Source of the DNA: Ascidia mentula
Taxonomy: Eukaryota > Chordata > Ascidiacea > Phlebobranchia > Ascidiidae
Assembly (NCBI GenBank): GCA_947561715.1
Contig: OX387204.1
Coordinates: 12,095,001 to 12,159,000, forward strand
DNA: 64,000 nucleotides
Direction of reading: 5' to 3'
This document shows, piece by piece, positions 1 to 10,832 of the stretch (its first letter is position 1; each line of letters opens with the position of its first letter). Position numbers and translations under genes: made by a program. The notes beneath the pieces are model-generated. The model was given only the letters and a program-made list of their open reading frames with translations. It searched no databases and had not been told where the DNA came from.

Positions 1-246
1 AAACTATCCAATTCCTGGCGAAAAATTAAAATCTATTTTTTTCAAAATTACACATCTCAGGTGCTTACGGCCTAATGTAGGTGCATGGTCATGGACGTCA
101 TTACAACAACCACTAAGCAACGTTTTTTTATTGTTTGCGAGGATTTGGACGCCAACGACGTACATTATTTTGACAAGCCACCTTTCTCTAGATGACACTC
201 TGGCAAAGAACTTTTGAAAACGATTTGTTTTTCGTAAGAGTGGCGT

Positions 247-2843
247 TCAAGTCGTCTTTTTGCTTTTTTCCGTCTCTGGTAGAATGATAGAAGGATGGTT
301 TAGCGGATGAACAAATTCGTCGTAAATATTTTCAGGAAGTTCTGTATTGTTGTCTTCTGGAATATACCTAGGAAACGGACCTGAAAATATATTTTAGATG
401 TAGTTTTAATTCCAACAGAACGTATTTATTTATATTTCTCAATAGCCAACCAAATTTTTGTTGAAATAGTGTTTTCAAAGCAGGCCAACCAAGTGTTTTT
501 GAGCTAAAAATGTTTATACAGTTTTTACATTTGCCGGTAATAATTTAGGATGGGCAAAATAGTTGGGTTATTTGAATATTCGGCCGAATCCGAATATTAA
601 CACTGAAAAACAAAATCAATAAGTTTAACCCGAATTAAAACAAATTTACGCATTGGTGTTGAGATTTGCACACGAAAATGAGATATATGTAAAAATATAT
701 TGTCGAAAAGTAGCTGCTAGTTTTTTTTTCTGTGTTGGAATTAGAGGTAAAGTTACCGATTAGCCTTTCTGCTTCTTCTTTTGTGTTCGGTTTTAACCGG
801 CAAACAGAAGTGTCACTTATTTTCACGAATTGATTAATGTGCCCAGGAATCCTTCCTTTAACATATATCACATTGTATCTGGTATTGATGCGCAGAACCT
901 AGAAACCAATACATTTAAATGCCGGAAGTCAGCAAGTAGAAAGTTATTTCAATACCTTTAAGCCACGAGTGTTTTCATAAGTTCCACCAAGTTGGCCAGG
1001 CATTTTTTTTCCTTTTGTAACCTGTGCAGTCCCACTGTTAATGGAGCCAACCCTCCTTAGATTACGTTTTGCATTAGGATGCCCTCCTCCCATGTGCCAT
1101 CGCTGCACAACACCTTGAAATCCATAGCCGATACTGTGTGCAAAAAAAAACCTTTAGATATGTGACATTTTAAGAAACAGGGTAATATAATATCTGAATT
1201 TACTGCAGAAAAATGCCTTAATTTTCCAACTGAAGGTCGTTCATCTTATTTTCATTAAAACCCTATTAAGTCTTTTACAAGTAGTTTTACAACACTTCAA
1301 GGTCTAAAAATGTTGCTCAAGATTCTAACGGCAAACATAATTTCGTTTCCCAGTAATTAAAAAAAATGCTAACCAACAGAAAGGTCACCACACCCTGACC
1401 CAGAATACAAGTTAATTCACTTGGGAACTTAGTTATAAAAAACATTGTGTATCAATGAAGTTCTAGCCTACATTGCATCAGTTTGTAATACGGATATCAA
1501 TTGCAAGTGATGTATATACAAAGTTTGACTAACAATGACATTTGTATTTTGTAACATTTACCTTTTTGCTAAACAATCCACATACTGACCAACCCTAAAA
1601 TGCATTGCATTCAGAGGAGTGCCAGGTTTAAGAGCAGCATTTTCTGTTATAAGGAACCGAAAACATTTTGCTTTCATTGGCAAGCCAGCTTCAAGACAAA
1701 ACTCCGCGTACTTTTCATTTTTCTAAATTTAAGAACAGTGTTATGAGACAAAACATACTGAGGTAACAAAATGCCATCAGGACGTTTCAATTATGTTTTT
1801 TTCACATTGTAAGACACTTATTTACTTTTCCATCCAATAATTGCATTTTTTGTGAAAAAATATATTGTACATTGAATTTAGTAATAATAAGGATACACAC
1901 ATAAAAGGGGCTAGCATTTTTTCCTCCAACAAGAACTGCGGCATCCCTACAGTTGTATTCTTCTTTGGAAAAGTATTTAATGACATTGCAATCCACAATC
2001 TAAAAAATATAAATGGTTTGTATCGTACTTAATCATATCTTTGAAATTTTTTTCCACTTTTAGTATCTATATAGTAATTGTTACAAGCATAAGCTAAGTT
2101 TTTTAAAAAAAAACACAATAGTTTTTTTAAAAACCTGTATTAGAGTTGAATTGGCGTAACTTCCATCTTTGAACCAAATTGGGTGAACACCCAGTTTAAT
2201 GCCGACTGCACCACACCGTTGTGAACCTGATCAACAATTAAGACAGATTGTCACATTTAGTTGCAAATGAAATGTAACAACCACCATGAAAAACATATAG
2301 GCTTAATACCTCTGTGCCATTCCTGGATAGGCCATTGATCATCATTCAATGGGTAACTCAGTGATGCTTCTTGAAGAGTTTTTGAGTCTTGCATGGCAAC
2401 ATTATGTAAAAAGGCAGCATTTTCCTTCGTCAGGTCATAATCCCAAGACCATCTTGGTGGGGGTAGAGTGTGTGCAGGCACAAATTTATCTGATCTGACA
2501 CCATATCGGTCTGTGTAGCGCATCGAAAAGCGTTCATGTCTTCTCACAGCAGTAACTGGCTCAACAGGAGCAAAAACATTTTTTGCCTTGGGCCTTCTAT
2601 GTCTGTATAACATACATACATTTGTTACAAATACATGCATTTTTTGCATATTTGATATGTTGATAAATTTGCCCTGAATCTTTTCAGCAGTAATGTCACA
2701 CTTTTATGAAAAGACACATGCTTATTTGCCAAAACATACTACCTTTTGGCCATCCATTTCCTGTTTCCATGAAATGGTCTTTTGCAACATGTACAAATAA
2801 AATTGTCCAGAGAGGAAAGGAAAGGCCGTCTTCCTGTCAGCAT
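247..2843 (-). CDS. MRPL3: Mitochondrial large ribosomal subunit protein uL3m
   Basis: Structural protein of the mitochondrial 39S subunit; in this family it binds the large rRNA near the peptidyl-transferase centre. Eight exons join in consistent phase (2743-2843, 2310-2602, 2135-2226, 1901-1999, 1562-1722, 956-1133, 757-898, 247-380) to give 399 residues, close to the usual animal length of about 350-400. Recognition rests on the central uL3 block: CGAVGIKLGVHPIWFKDG, then ENAALKPGTPLNAMHFRVGQ, then GYGFQGVVQRW, and the hallmark KGKKMPGQLGG followed by GLKVLRINTRYNVIYVKG and a PGH motif. The start at 2843 gives MLTGRRPFLSSL, a basic N-terminus that could be a mitochondrial presequence. An AATAAA on the minus strand at 127-132 could be the poly(A) signal. 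The start codon lies about 290 bases from the left end of the big transposon, so its promoter probably overlaps or abuts that insertion. Identity is seen in sequence; exon 1 is the least certain exon. Confidence 0.88.
1326..1429 (+). repeat. Dispersed ~104-bp repeat, copy 1 (MRPL3 intron)
   Basis: This segment in an MRPL3 intron matches 21660-21764 in the same orientation with only a few differences. It includes the shared stretch cacaccctgacccagaata. No terminal inverted repeat or target duplication was recognised, so the family is unknown; it may be a short interspersed element or part of a longer one. Confidence 0.6.
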
Positions 2844-3132
2844 TTCCTTCTAGTGTTTCATCAAAAAAGTTACACTAATTAGGAACTTAATAAAACGAAA
2901 ACTTTGTGAAATAACAATAATTTTTTTAAACAAAACGTGTAAATTTTATAAAAACAAGGTAGAAGGTGTCTGTGTTTTTTAAGGCAAAATGCTACTGCAA
3001 ATGAATCATGGTATTCACAGTTGCATTTAGGTAACATTTGCATGGTTATTGTAATTAAACAACCCATGAAAAACATACAAACTGAAACAAAAATAAACCA
3101 GTCCAAAACGAACAATTTTGCATCTTCTATAA
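2844..3132. other. MRPL3 upstream region, no gene seen
   Basis: This is the AT-rich 5' flank of MRPL3 up to the transposon. ACTAG occurs just before the first exon and could be a cis- or trans-splice acceptor. No other promoter motif was identified. Open frames crossing this region run into the transposon end and look like chance. Confidence 0.5.
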
Positions 3133-3140
3133 CATTACCT
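3133..3140. repeat. 8-bp target site duplication, left copy
   Basis: CATTACCT lies directly outside the left terminal repeat and recurs exactly at 21506-21513 outside the right one. An 8-bp duplication fits hAT, KDZ (Zisupton group) and many MULE-type transposons. Confidence 0.85.
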
Positions 3141-3418
3141 ACTGCTGTCATTTCGGCGAAATTTTTTTTTATATCAACGAAATATTTTTCACGCATGACT
3201 GAACACAACTTCAATGGATTTACCAAAAACAAAACACAAGTATATGCACAAATTAGAGCATAATTACCATCAAAAAACATCAATGTAACTTTGGCACACC
3301 TCCGTGATCAATTCACACTATTTTGTTTTCACAAACTGTATATACTGAGGCAGCAATACTTGTGAATTTGGATGCGAACTTACACAAAGCATCAAGTGGA
3401 GAAGTCGCTTGATATAGG
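3141..3418 (+). repeat. Outer terminal inverted repeat, left
   Basis: About 280 bp of unique sequence outside the 206-bp array. It matches the reverse complement of 21228-21505 with roughly ten differences seen by eye. It probably carries the transposase cleavage site at its outer end. It joins the first tandem unit at the motif CGCTTGATA followed by taggcgaacatttgaa. Confidence 0.85.
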
Positions 3419-3548
3419 CGAACATTTGAAACCTTTCCGGGCCGTAGGATTTTTTTAAATTTTGCACAGAGCTTGCCTGGAGCATGCAGATGAACGCGGT
3501 ATAAGTTAAAATCCCAACAGTTTTCAAGTTTCCCAGCGAAATGAACTT

Positions 3549-4286
3549 AACTTCCATACCATATGTACAGGGAGTTTCTGAGCGGATATCTAGAATACTC
3601 AACGCCACTGGAGTAAAAGTTGTTATGAAACCGGTGTGCACTTTAGAAAACATGTTTCCCAAACCCAAAGACCATATTTCCATGCTTCAAATGACCGGTG
3701 AAGTTTACTTAATACCTTGCCTTGATTGTAACACTGTGTATATTGGCCAGACTAAGCGCAATTCAACGTCCCGTATTAAAGAACACAAGGCAGCCATACG
3801 CAATATGGAACCCAACAAATCTGCTCTATGTGCTCACATGCTTGACACCGACCACCGTATCCATTGGAAGGAAGCTAAAGTATTTAAACAAGAAACAATT
3901 TTGGCAAAACGGTTGGTTGTGGAAAATTATTTTTTAATTCGCTGCCTAATGTGGTAATTCGCAGTGATGAAAAAATACTCTCGCCCGTGTTCCGCAATTT
4001 CGCCCGTAACCATTCATGACATTTTGTTTCCTATGTTTGGCCTTTTGACCCGTGATCGATATTGTCCATTCATATATGTCCCGCTGTGTTTTAGCTGTTG
4101 CGGCCTTTTGTACTTTTTCGTTGCTGAATTTCTTTGCCCTTTGGTTCGCAATCTCTACTGTGATTGTCTTATTCTCTGAAGAATCCTAGTCGTGCGTGCA
4201 GGCGAAACGTCAGAAAATACCAGTTTTTTCAACAAAAGGTGCATATTAGTGGATTTTGAACCAGAAGAACGTAACTTCCATATTTC
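3549..4286 (+). mobile_element. Penelope-like retroelement fragment with GIY-YIG endonuclease
   Basis: An open stretch from about 3549 to 3957 encodes a linker (PYVQGVSERISRILNATG) and then a GIY-YIG-type endonuclease: VYLIPCLDCNTVYIGQTKRN, SRIKEHKAAIRN, and an H-x-I-x-W motif. This is the C-terminal part typical of Penelope-like elements; the reverse transcriptase part is absent, as expected of a 5'-truncated copy. The 3' tail carries CTGAAGA and GGCGAAACGTC blocks like those near other Penelope ends. A segment of the host 206-bp repeat of about 30-35 bp (tttcaagtttcccagcgaaa and onward) lies on both sides and may be the target duplication. It is an old, broken fragment. Confidence 0.75.
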
Positions 4287-6968
4287 AGTTTTCAAGTTTC
4301 CAAGTGAAATGAACATAAGTGCAGGTCAGCGGCTGTTACGGCATAGAGCCCTTTAAGCGCGTATAGGCTGGCCACAAGGCCTATCGTACAGGCGAACATT
4401 TGAAACCTTTCCGGGCCGTAGGATTTTTTTTAAATTTGGACAGAGCTTGCCTGGAGCATGCAGATGAACGCGGTATAAGTTAAAATCCCAACAGTTTTCA
4501 AGTTTCCCAGCGAAATGAACTTAACTGCAGGTCACCGGCTATGACGTCATAGAGCTCTTCACGCGCGTATAGGCTGGCCACAAGGCCTATCGTACAGGCG
4601 AACATTTGAAATCTTTCCGGGCCGTAGGATTTTTTTTAATTTTGCATAGAGCTTGCCTGGAGCAGGTAGATGAACGCGGTATAAGTTAAAATTCCAACAG
4701 TTTTCAAGTTTCCCAGCGAAATGAACTTAACTGCAGGTCACCGGCTATGACGTCATAGAGCTCTTCACGCGCGTATAGGCTGGCCACAAGGCCTATCGTA
4801 CAGGCGAACATTTGAAACCTTTCCGGGCCGTAGGATTTTTTTTAATTTTGCACAGAGCTTGCCTGGAGCATGCAGATGAACGCGGTATAAGTTAAAATCC
4901 CAACAGTTTTCAAGTTTCCCAGCGAAATGAACTTAACTGCAGGTCACCGGCTATGACGTCATAGAGCTCTTCACGCGCGTATAGGCTGGCCACAAGGCCT
5001 ATCGTACAGGCGAACATTTGAAACCTTTCCGGGCCGTAGGATTTTTTTTAATTTTGCACAGAGCTTGCCTGGAGCATGCAGATGAACGCGGTATAAGTTA
5101 AAATCCCAACAGTTTTCAAGTTTCCCAGCGAAATGAACTTAACTGCAGGTCACCGGCTATGACGTCATACATCTCTTAACGTGCGTATAGGCTGGCCACA
5201 AGGCCTATCGTACAGGCGAACATTTGAAACCTTTCCGGGCCGTAGGATTTTTTTAAATTTTGCACAGAGCTTGCCTGAAGCATGCAGATGAACGCGGTAT
5301 AAGTTAAAATCCCAACAGTTTTCAAGTTTCCCAGCGAAATGAACTTAACTGCAGGTCACCGGCTATGACGTCATAGAGCTCTTCACGCGCGTATAGGCTG
5401 GCCACAAGGCCTATCGTACAGGCGAACATTTCAAACCTTTCCGGGCCGTAGGATTTTTTTTAATTTTGCACAGAGCTTGCCTGGAGCATGCAGATGAACG
5501 CGGTATAAGTTAAAATCCCAACAGTTTTCAAGTTTCCCAGCGAAATGAACTTAACTGCAGGTCACCGGCTATGACGTCATAGAGCTCTTCACGCGCGTAC
5601 AGGCTGGCGACAAGGCCTATCGTACAGGCGAACATTTGAAACCTTTCCGGGCCGTAGGATTTTTTTTAATTTTGCACAGAGCTTGCCTGGAGCATGCAGA
5701 TGAACGCGGTATAAGTTAAAATCCCAACAGTTTTCAAGTTTCCCAGCGAAATGAACTTAACTGCAGGTCACCGGCTATGACGTCATACATCTCTTAACGT
5801 GCGTATAGGCTGGCCACAAGGCCTATCGTACAGGCGAACATTTGAAACCTTTCCGGGCCGTAGGATTTTTTTAAATTTTGCACAGAGCTTGCCTGAAGCA
5901 TGCAGATGAACGCGGTATAAGTTAAAATCCCAACAGTTTTCAAGTTTCCCAGCGAAATGAACTTAACTGCAGGTCACCGTCTGTGACTGCATTGAGCCCT
6001 TTACGCGCGTACAGGCTGGCCACAAGACCTATCGTACAGGCGAACATTTGAAACCTTTCCGGGCCGTAGGATTTTTTTTAATTTTGCACAGAGCTTGCCT
6101 GGAGCATGCAGATGAACGCGGTATAAGTTAAAATCCCAACAGTTTTCAAGTTTCCCAGCGAAATGAACTTAACTGCAGGTCACCGTCTGTGACTGCATTG
6201 AGCCCTTTACGCGCGTACAGGCTGGCCACAAGGCCTATCGTACAGGCGAACATTTGAAACCTTTCCGGGCCGTAGGATTTTTTTTAATTTTGCACAGAGC
6301 TTGCCTGGAGCATGCAGATGAACGCGGTATAAGTTAAAATCCCAACAGTTTTCAAGTTTCCCAGCGAAATGAACTTAACTGCAGGTCACCGGCTAGACGT
6401 CATACATCTCTTAACGTGCGTATAGGCTGGCCACAAGGCCTATCGTACAGGCGAACATTTGAAACCTTTCCGGGCCGTAGGATTTTTTTTAATTTTGCAC
6501 AGAGCTTGCCTGGAGCATGCAGATGAACGCGGTATAAGTTAAAATCCCAACAGTTTTCAAGTTTCCCAGCGAAATGAACTTAACTGCAGGTCACCGGCTA
6601 TGACGTCATACATCTCTTAACGTGCGTATAGGCTGGCCACAAGGCCTCTATTACAGGCGAACATTTGAAACCTTTCCGGGCCGTAGGATTTTTTTTAATT
6701 TTGCACAGAGCTTGCCTGGAGCAGGCAGATGAACGCGGTATAAGTTAAAATCCCAACAGTTTTCAAGTTTCCCAGCGAAATGAACTTAACTGCAGGTCAC
6801 CGGCTATGACGTCATACATCTCTTAACGTGCGTATAGGCTGGCCACAAGGCCTCTATTACAGGCGAACATTTGAAACCTTTCCGGGCCGTAGGATTTTTT
6901 TTAATTTTGCACAGAGCTTGCCTGGAGCATGCAGATGAACGCGGTATAAGTTAAAATCCCAACAGTTT

Positions 6969-9440
6969 TCAAGTTTCCCAGCGAAATGAACTTAACTGCA
7001 GGTCACCTGCTGTGACGACATAGAGCCCTTCACGCGCGTATAGGCTGGCCACAAGGCCTCTCTTACAGGCGAACATTTGACACCTTTCCGGGCCGTAGGA
7101 TTTTTTTTAATTTTGCACACAGCTTGTCTGGAGCATGCAGATGAACGCGGTATAAGTTTAAATCCCAACAGTTTTCAAGTTTCCCAGCGAAATGAACTTA
7201 ACTGCAGGTCACCGTCTGTGACTGCATTGAGCCCTTTACGCGCGTACAGGCTGGCCACAAGGCCTATCGTACAGGCGAACATTTGAAACCTTTCCGGGCC
7301 GTAGGATTTTTTTTAATTTTGCACAGAGCTTGCCTGGAGCATGCAGATGAACGCGGTATAAGTTAAAATCCCAACAGTTTTCAAGTTTCCCAGCGAAATG
7401 AACTTAACTGCAGGTCACCGGCTATGACGTCATACATCTCTTAACGTGCGTATAGGCTGGCCACAAGGCCTATCGTACAGGCGAACATTTGAAACCTTTC
7501 CGGGCCGTAGGATTTTTTTTAATTTTGCACAGAGCTTGCCTGGAGCATGCAGATGAACGCGGTATAAGTTAAAATCCCAACAGTTTTCAAGTTTCCCAGC
7601 GAAATGAACTTAACTGCAGGTCACCTGCTGTGACGACATAGAGCCCTTCACGCGCGTATAGGCTGGCCACAAGGCCTATCGTACAGGCGAACATTTGAAA
7701 CCTTTCCGGGCCGTAGGATTTTTTTTAATTTTGCACAGAGCTTGCCTGGAGCATGCAGATGAACGCGGTATAAGTTAAAATCCCAACAGTTTTCAAGTTT
7801 CCCAGCGAAATGAACTTAACTGCAGGTCACCGGCTATGACGTCATACATCTCTTAACGTGCGTATAGGCTGGCCACAAGGCCTCTATTACAGGCGAACAT
7901 TTGAAACCTTTCCGGGCCGTAGGATTTTTTTTAATTTTGCACAGAGCTTGCCTGGAGCATGCAGATGAACGCGGTATAAGTTAAAATCCCAACAGTTTTC
8001 AAGTTTCCCAGCGAAATGAACTTAACTGCAGGTCACCGGCTATGACGTCATACATCTCTTAACGTGCGTATAGGCTGGCCACAAGGCCTCTATTACAGGC
8101 GAACATTTGAAACCTTTCCGGGCCGTAGGATTTTTTTTAATTTTGCACAGAGCTTGCCTGGAGCATGCAGATGAACGCGGTATAAGTTAAAATCCCAACA
8201 GTTTTCAAGTTTCCCAGCGAAATGAACTTAACTGCAGGTCACCTGCTGTGACGACATAGAGCCCTTCACGCGCGTATAGGCTGGCCACAAGGCCTCTCTT
8301 ACAGGCGAACATTTGACACCTTTCCGGGCCGTAGGATTTTTTTTAATTTTGCACACAGCTTGTCTGGAGCATGCAGATGAACGCGGTATAAGTTTAAATC
8401 CCAACAGTTTTCAAGTTTCCCAGCGAAATGAACTTAACTGCAGGTCACCGTCTGTGACTGCATTGAGCCCTTTACGCGCGTACAGGCTGGCCACAAGGCC
8501 TATCGTACAGGCGAACATTTGAAACCTTTCCGGGCCGTAGGATTTTTTTTAATTTTGCACAGAGCTTGCCTGGAGCATGCAGATGAACGCGGTATAAGTT
8601 AAAATCCCAACAGTTTTCAAGTTTCCCAGCGAAATGAACTTAACTGCAGGTCACCGGCTATGACGTCATACATCTCTTAACGTGCGTATAGGCTGGCCAC
8701 AAGGCCTATCGTACAGGCGAACATTTGAAACCTTTCCGGGCCGTAGGATTTTTTTTAATTTTGCACAGAGCTTGCCTGGAGCATGCAGATGAACGCGGTA
8801 TAAGTTAAAATCCCAACAGTTTTCAAGTTTCCCAGCGAAATGAACTTAACTGCAGGTCACCTGCTGTGACGACATAGAGCCCTTCACGCGCGTATAGGCT
8901 GGCCACAAGGCCTATCGTACAGGCGAACATTTGAAACCTTTCCGGGCCGTAGGATTTTTTTTAATTTTGCACAGAGCTTGCCTGGAGCATGCAGATGAAC
9001 GCGGTATAAGTTAAAATCCCAACAGTTTTCAAGTTTCCCAGCGAAATGAACTTAACTGCAGGTCACCGGCTATGACGTCATACATCTCTTAACGTGCGTA
9101 TAGGCTGGCCACAAGGCCTATCGTACAGGCGAACATTTGAAACCTTTCCGGGCCGTAGGATTTTTTTTAATTTTGCACAGAGCTTGCCTGGAGAATGCAG
9201 ATGAACGCGGTATAAGTTAAAATCCCAACAGTTTTCAAGTTTCCCAGCGAAATGAACTTAACTGCAGGTCACCGTCTGTGACTGCATTGAGCCCTTTACG
9301 CGCGTACAGGCTGGCCACAAGGCCTATCGTACAGGCGAACATTTGAAACCTTTCCGGGCCGTAGGATTTTTTTTAATTTTGCACAGAGCTTGCCTGGAGC
9401 ATGCAGATGAACGCGGTATAAGTTAAAATCCCAACAGTTT
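6969..9440 (+). repeat. 1236-bp higher-order repeat inside the 206-bp array
   Basis: Two stretches 1236 bases apart (6 x 206) carry the same run of unit types. For example 7077-7286 and 8313-8522 translate identically over 69 codons, including the rare variants CTCTCTTACAGGCG and CATTTGACACC. A third run with the same markers begins near 9683. This indicates duplication of a block of six units by unequal exchange or replication slippage. The boundaries given are approximate. Confidence 0.7.
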
Positions 9441-10395
9441 TCAAGTTTCCCAGCGAAATGAACTTAACTGCAGGTCACCCGCTGTGACGACATAGAGCTC
9501 TTCACGCGCGTATAGGCTGGCCACAAGGCGTCTATTACAGGCGAACATTTGAAACCTTTCCGGGCCGTAGGATTTTTTTTAATTTTGCACAGAGCTTGCC
9601 TGGAGCATGCAGATGAACGCGGTATAAGTTAAAATCCCAACAGTTTTCAAGTTTCCCAGCGAAATGAACTTAACTGCAGGTCACCTGCTGTGACGACATA
9701 GAGCCCTTCACGCGCGTATAGGCTGGCCACAAGGCCTCTCTTACAGGCGAACATTTGACACCTTTCCGGGCCGTAGGATTTTTTTTAATTTTGCACACAG
9801 CTTGTCTGGAGCATGCAGATGAACGCGGTATAAGTTAAAATCCCAACAGTTTTCAAGTTTCCCAGCGAAATGAACTTAACTGCTGGTCACCCGCTGTGAC
9901 GACATAGAGCCCTTCACGCGCGTATAGGCTGCCAACAAGGCCTCTCTTACAAGCGAACATTTGAAACCTTTCCGGGCCGTAGGATTTTTTTTAATTTTGC
10001 ACAGAGCTTGCCTGGAGCATGCAGATGAACGCGGTATAAGTTAAAATCCCAACAGTTTTCAAGTTTCCCAGCGAAATGAACTTAACTGCAGGTCACCGGC
10101 TATGACGTCATACATCTCTTAACGTGCGTATAGGCTGGCCACAAGGCCTATCGTACAGGCGAACATTTGAAACCTTTCCGGGCCGTAGGATTTTTTTTAA
10201 TTTTGCACAGAGCTTGCCTGAAGCATGCAGATGAACGCGGTATAAGTTAAAATCCCAACAGTTTTCAAGTTTCCCAGCGAAATGAACTTAACTGCAGGTC
10301 ACCGGCTGTGACGACATAGAGCCCTTTACGCGTATAGGCTGGCCACAAGGCCCTTGGCACAGGCAAACATTTGAAACCTTTACGGGCCCGTAGGA

Positions 10396-10832
10396 GAAGA
10401 TTGGCTGGCGATAAATTGGTGAAGATGGCAGTTTATCACTTAATTGCATTTGAGGTGGGCGAATGGTATCATCGGCCAAGGTGTCCTAAGTGTATGACAA
10501 GCTAAAAACCTGATCAAAATTCTTGCCAGTGAAGCGTTAAAAAAAATAGTTACAATTCAGTAATCTGTCAGAAAATACAACAATAAGAAGCCGTCAGGTT
10601 TGGTTTGTACTGTTAATAAAAAAAAGTATGGTTCAGCAACCAATTAAGATCCGTCGCATTTCACATAAACCTATCATTTTTATTTACAGAAAATTGCTAT
10701 TTATCAACTTGCTGAATAACGAAAAGATCGAAGCCGCAACTGTGTGAAACCATCCGTGCTCATAACGTAAATTTCTCAACCACCAACGACACTGCTGTGT
10801 ATAACGACGAAAGACCGAAGTCGCAATCGACG
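10396..10832. other. Left inner unique region of the transposon
   Basis: Non-repetitive sequence between the left array and the first ORF, likely the promoter and 5' leader of the transposon genes. No clear TATA box or other motif was recognised. The ATG at 10833 sits in a favourable context (cgacgATGG). Confidence 0.5.

Larger units (their letters stand above)
3413..10395 (+). repeat. 206-bp tandem repeat array, left arm (~30 units)
   Basis: The motif CCGGGCCGTAGG recurs at 4411, 4617, 4823 and 5029, exactly 206 bases apart, and continues so to about 10.39 kb. Each unit runs aggcgaacatttgaaacc, CCGGGCCGTAGG, a T-run, GCACAGAGCTTGCC, ATGAACGCGGTATAAG, tttcaagtttcccagcgaaa, CTGCAGGTCACC, a variable block, and GGCTGGCCACAAGGCC. 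The variable block defines at least four unit types: CTATGACGTCATAG followed by agctc, CTATGACGTCATAC followed by atctc, CTGTGACTGCATTG, and CTGTGACGACATAG. The first unit is split by a Penelope-type fragment. The last unit is degenerate at about 10380. No coding capacity is credible; open frames here are products of the period. Confidence 0.95.

Noticed and set aside
2879-3283. 134-codon minus-strand ORF, Cys- and Phe-rich
   Set aside because: It runs from the MRPL3 flank across the target duplication into the transposon terminal repeat, with low-complexity hydrophobic composition; chance ORF.
7077-8522. Two identical 69-codon open frames in the left array
   Set aside because: They are the same phase of a 206-bp tandem repeat, 1236 bases apart; no start context or domain. 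They are useful only as markers of the higher-order repeat.
3413-10395. CRISPR-like array
   Set aside because: The period is 206 bp with no spacers, in eukaryotic sequence; it is a satellite-type tandem repeat.
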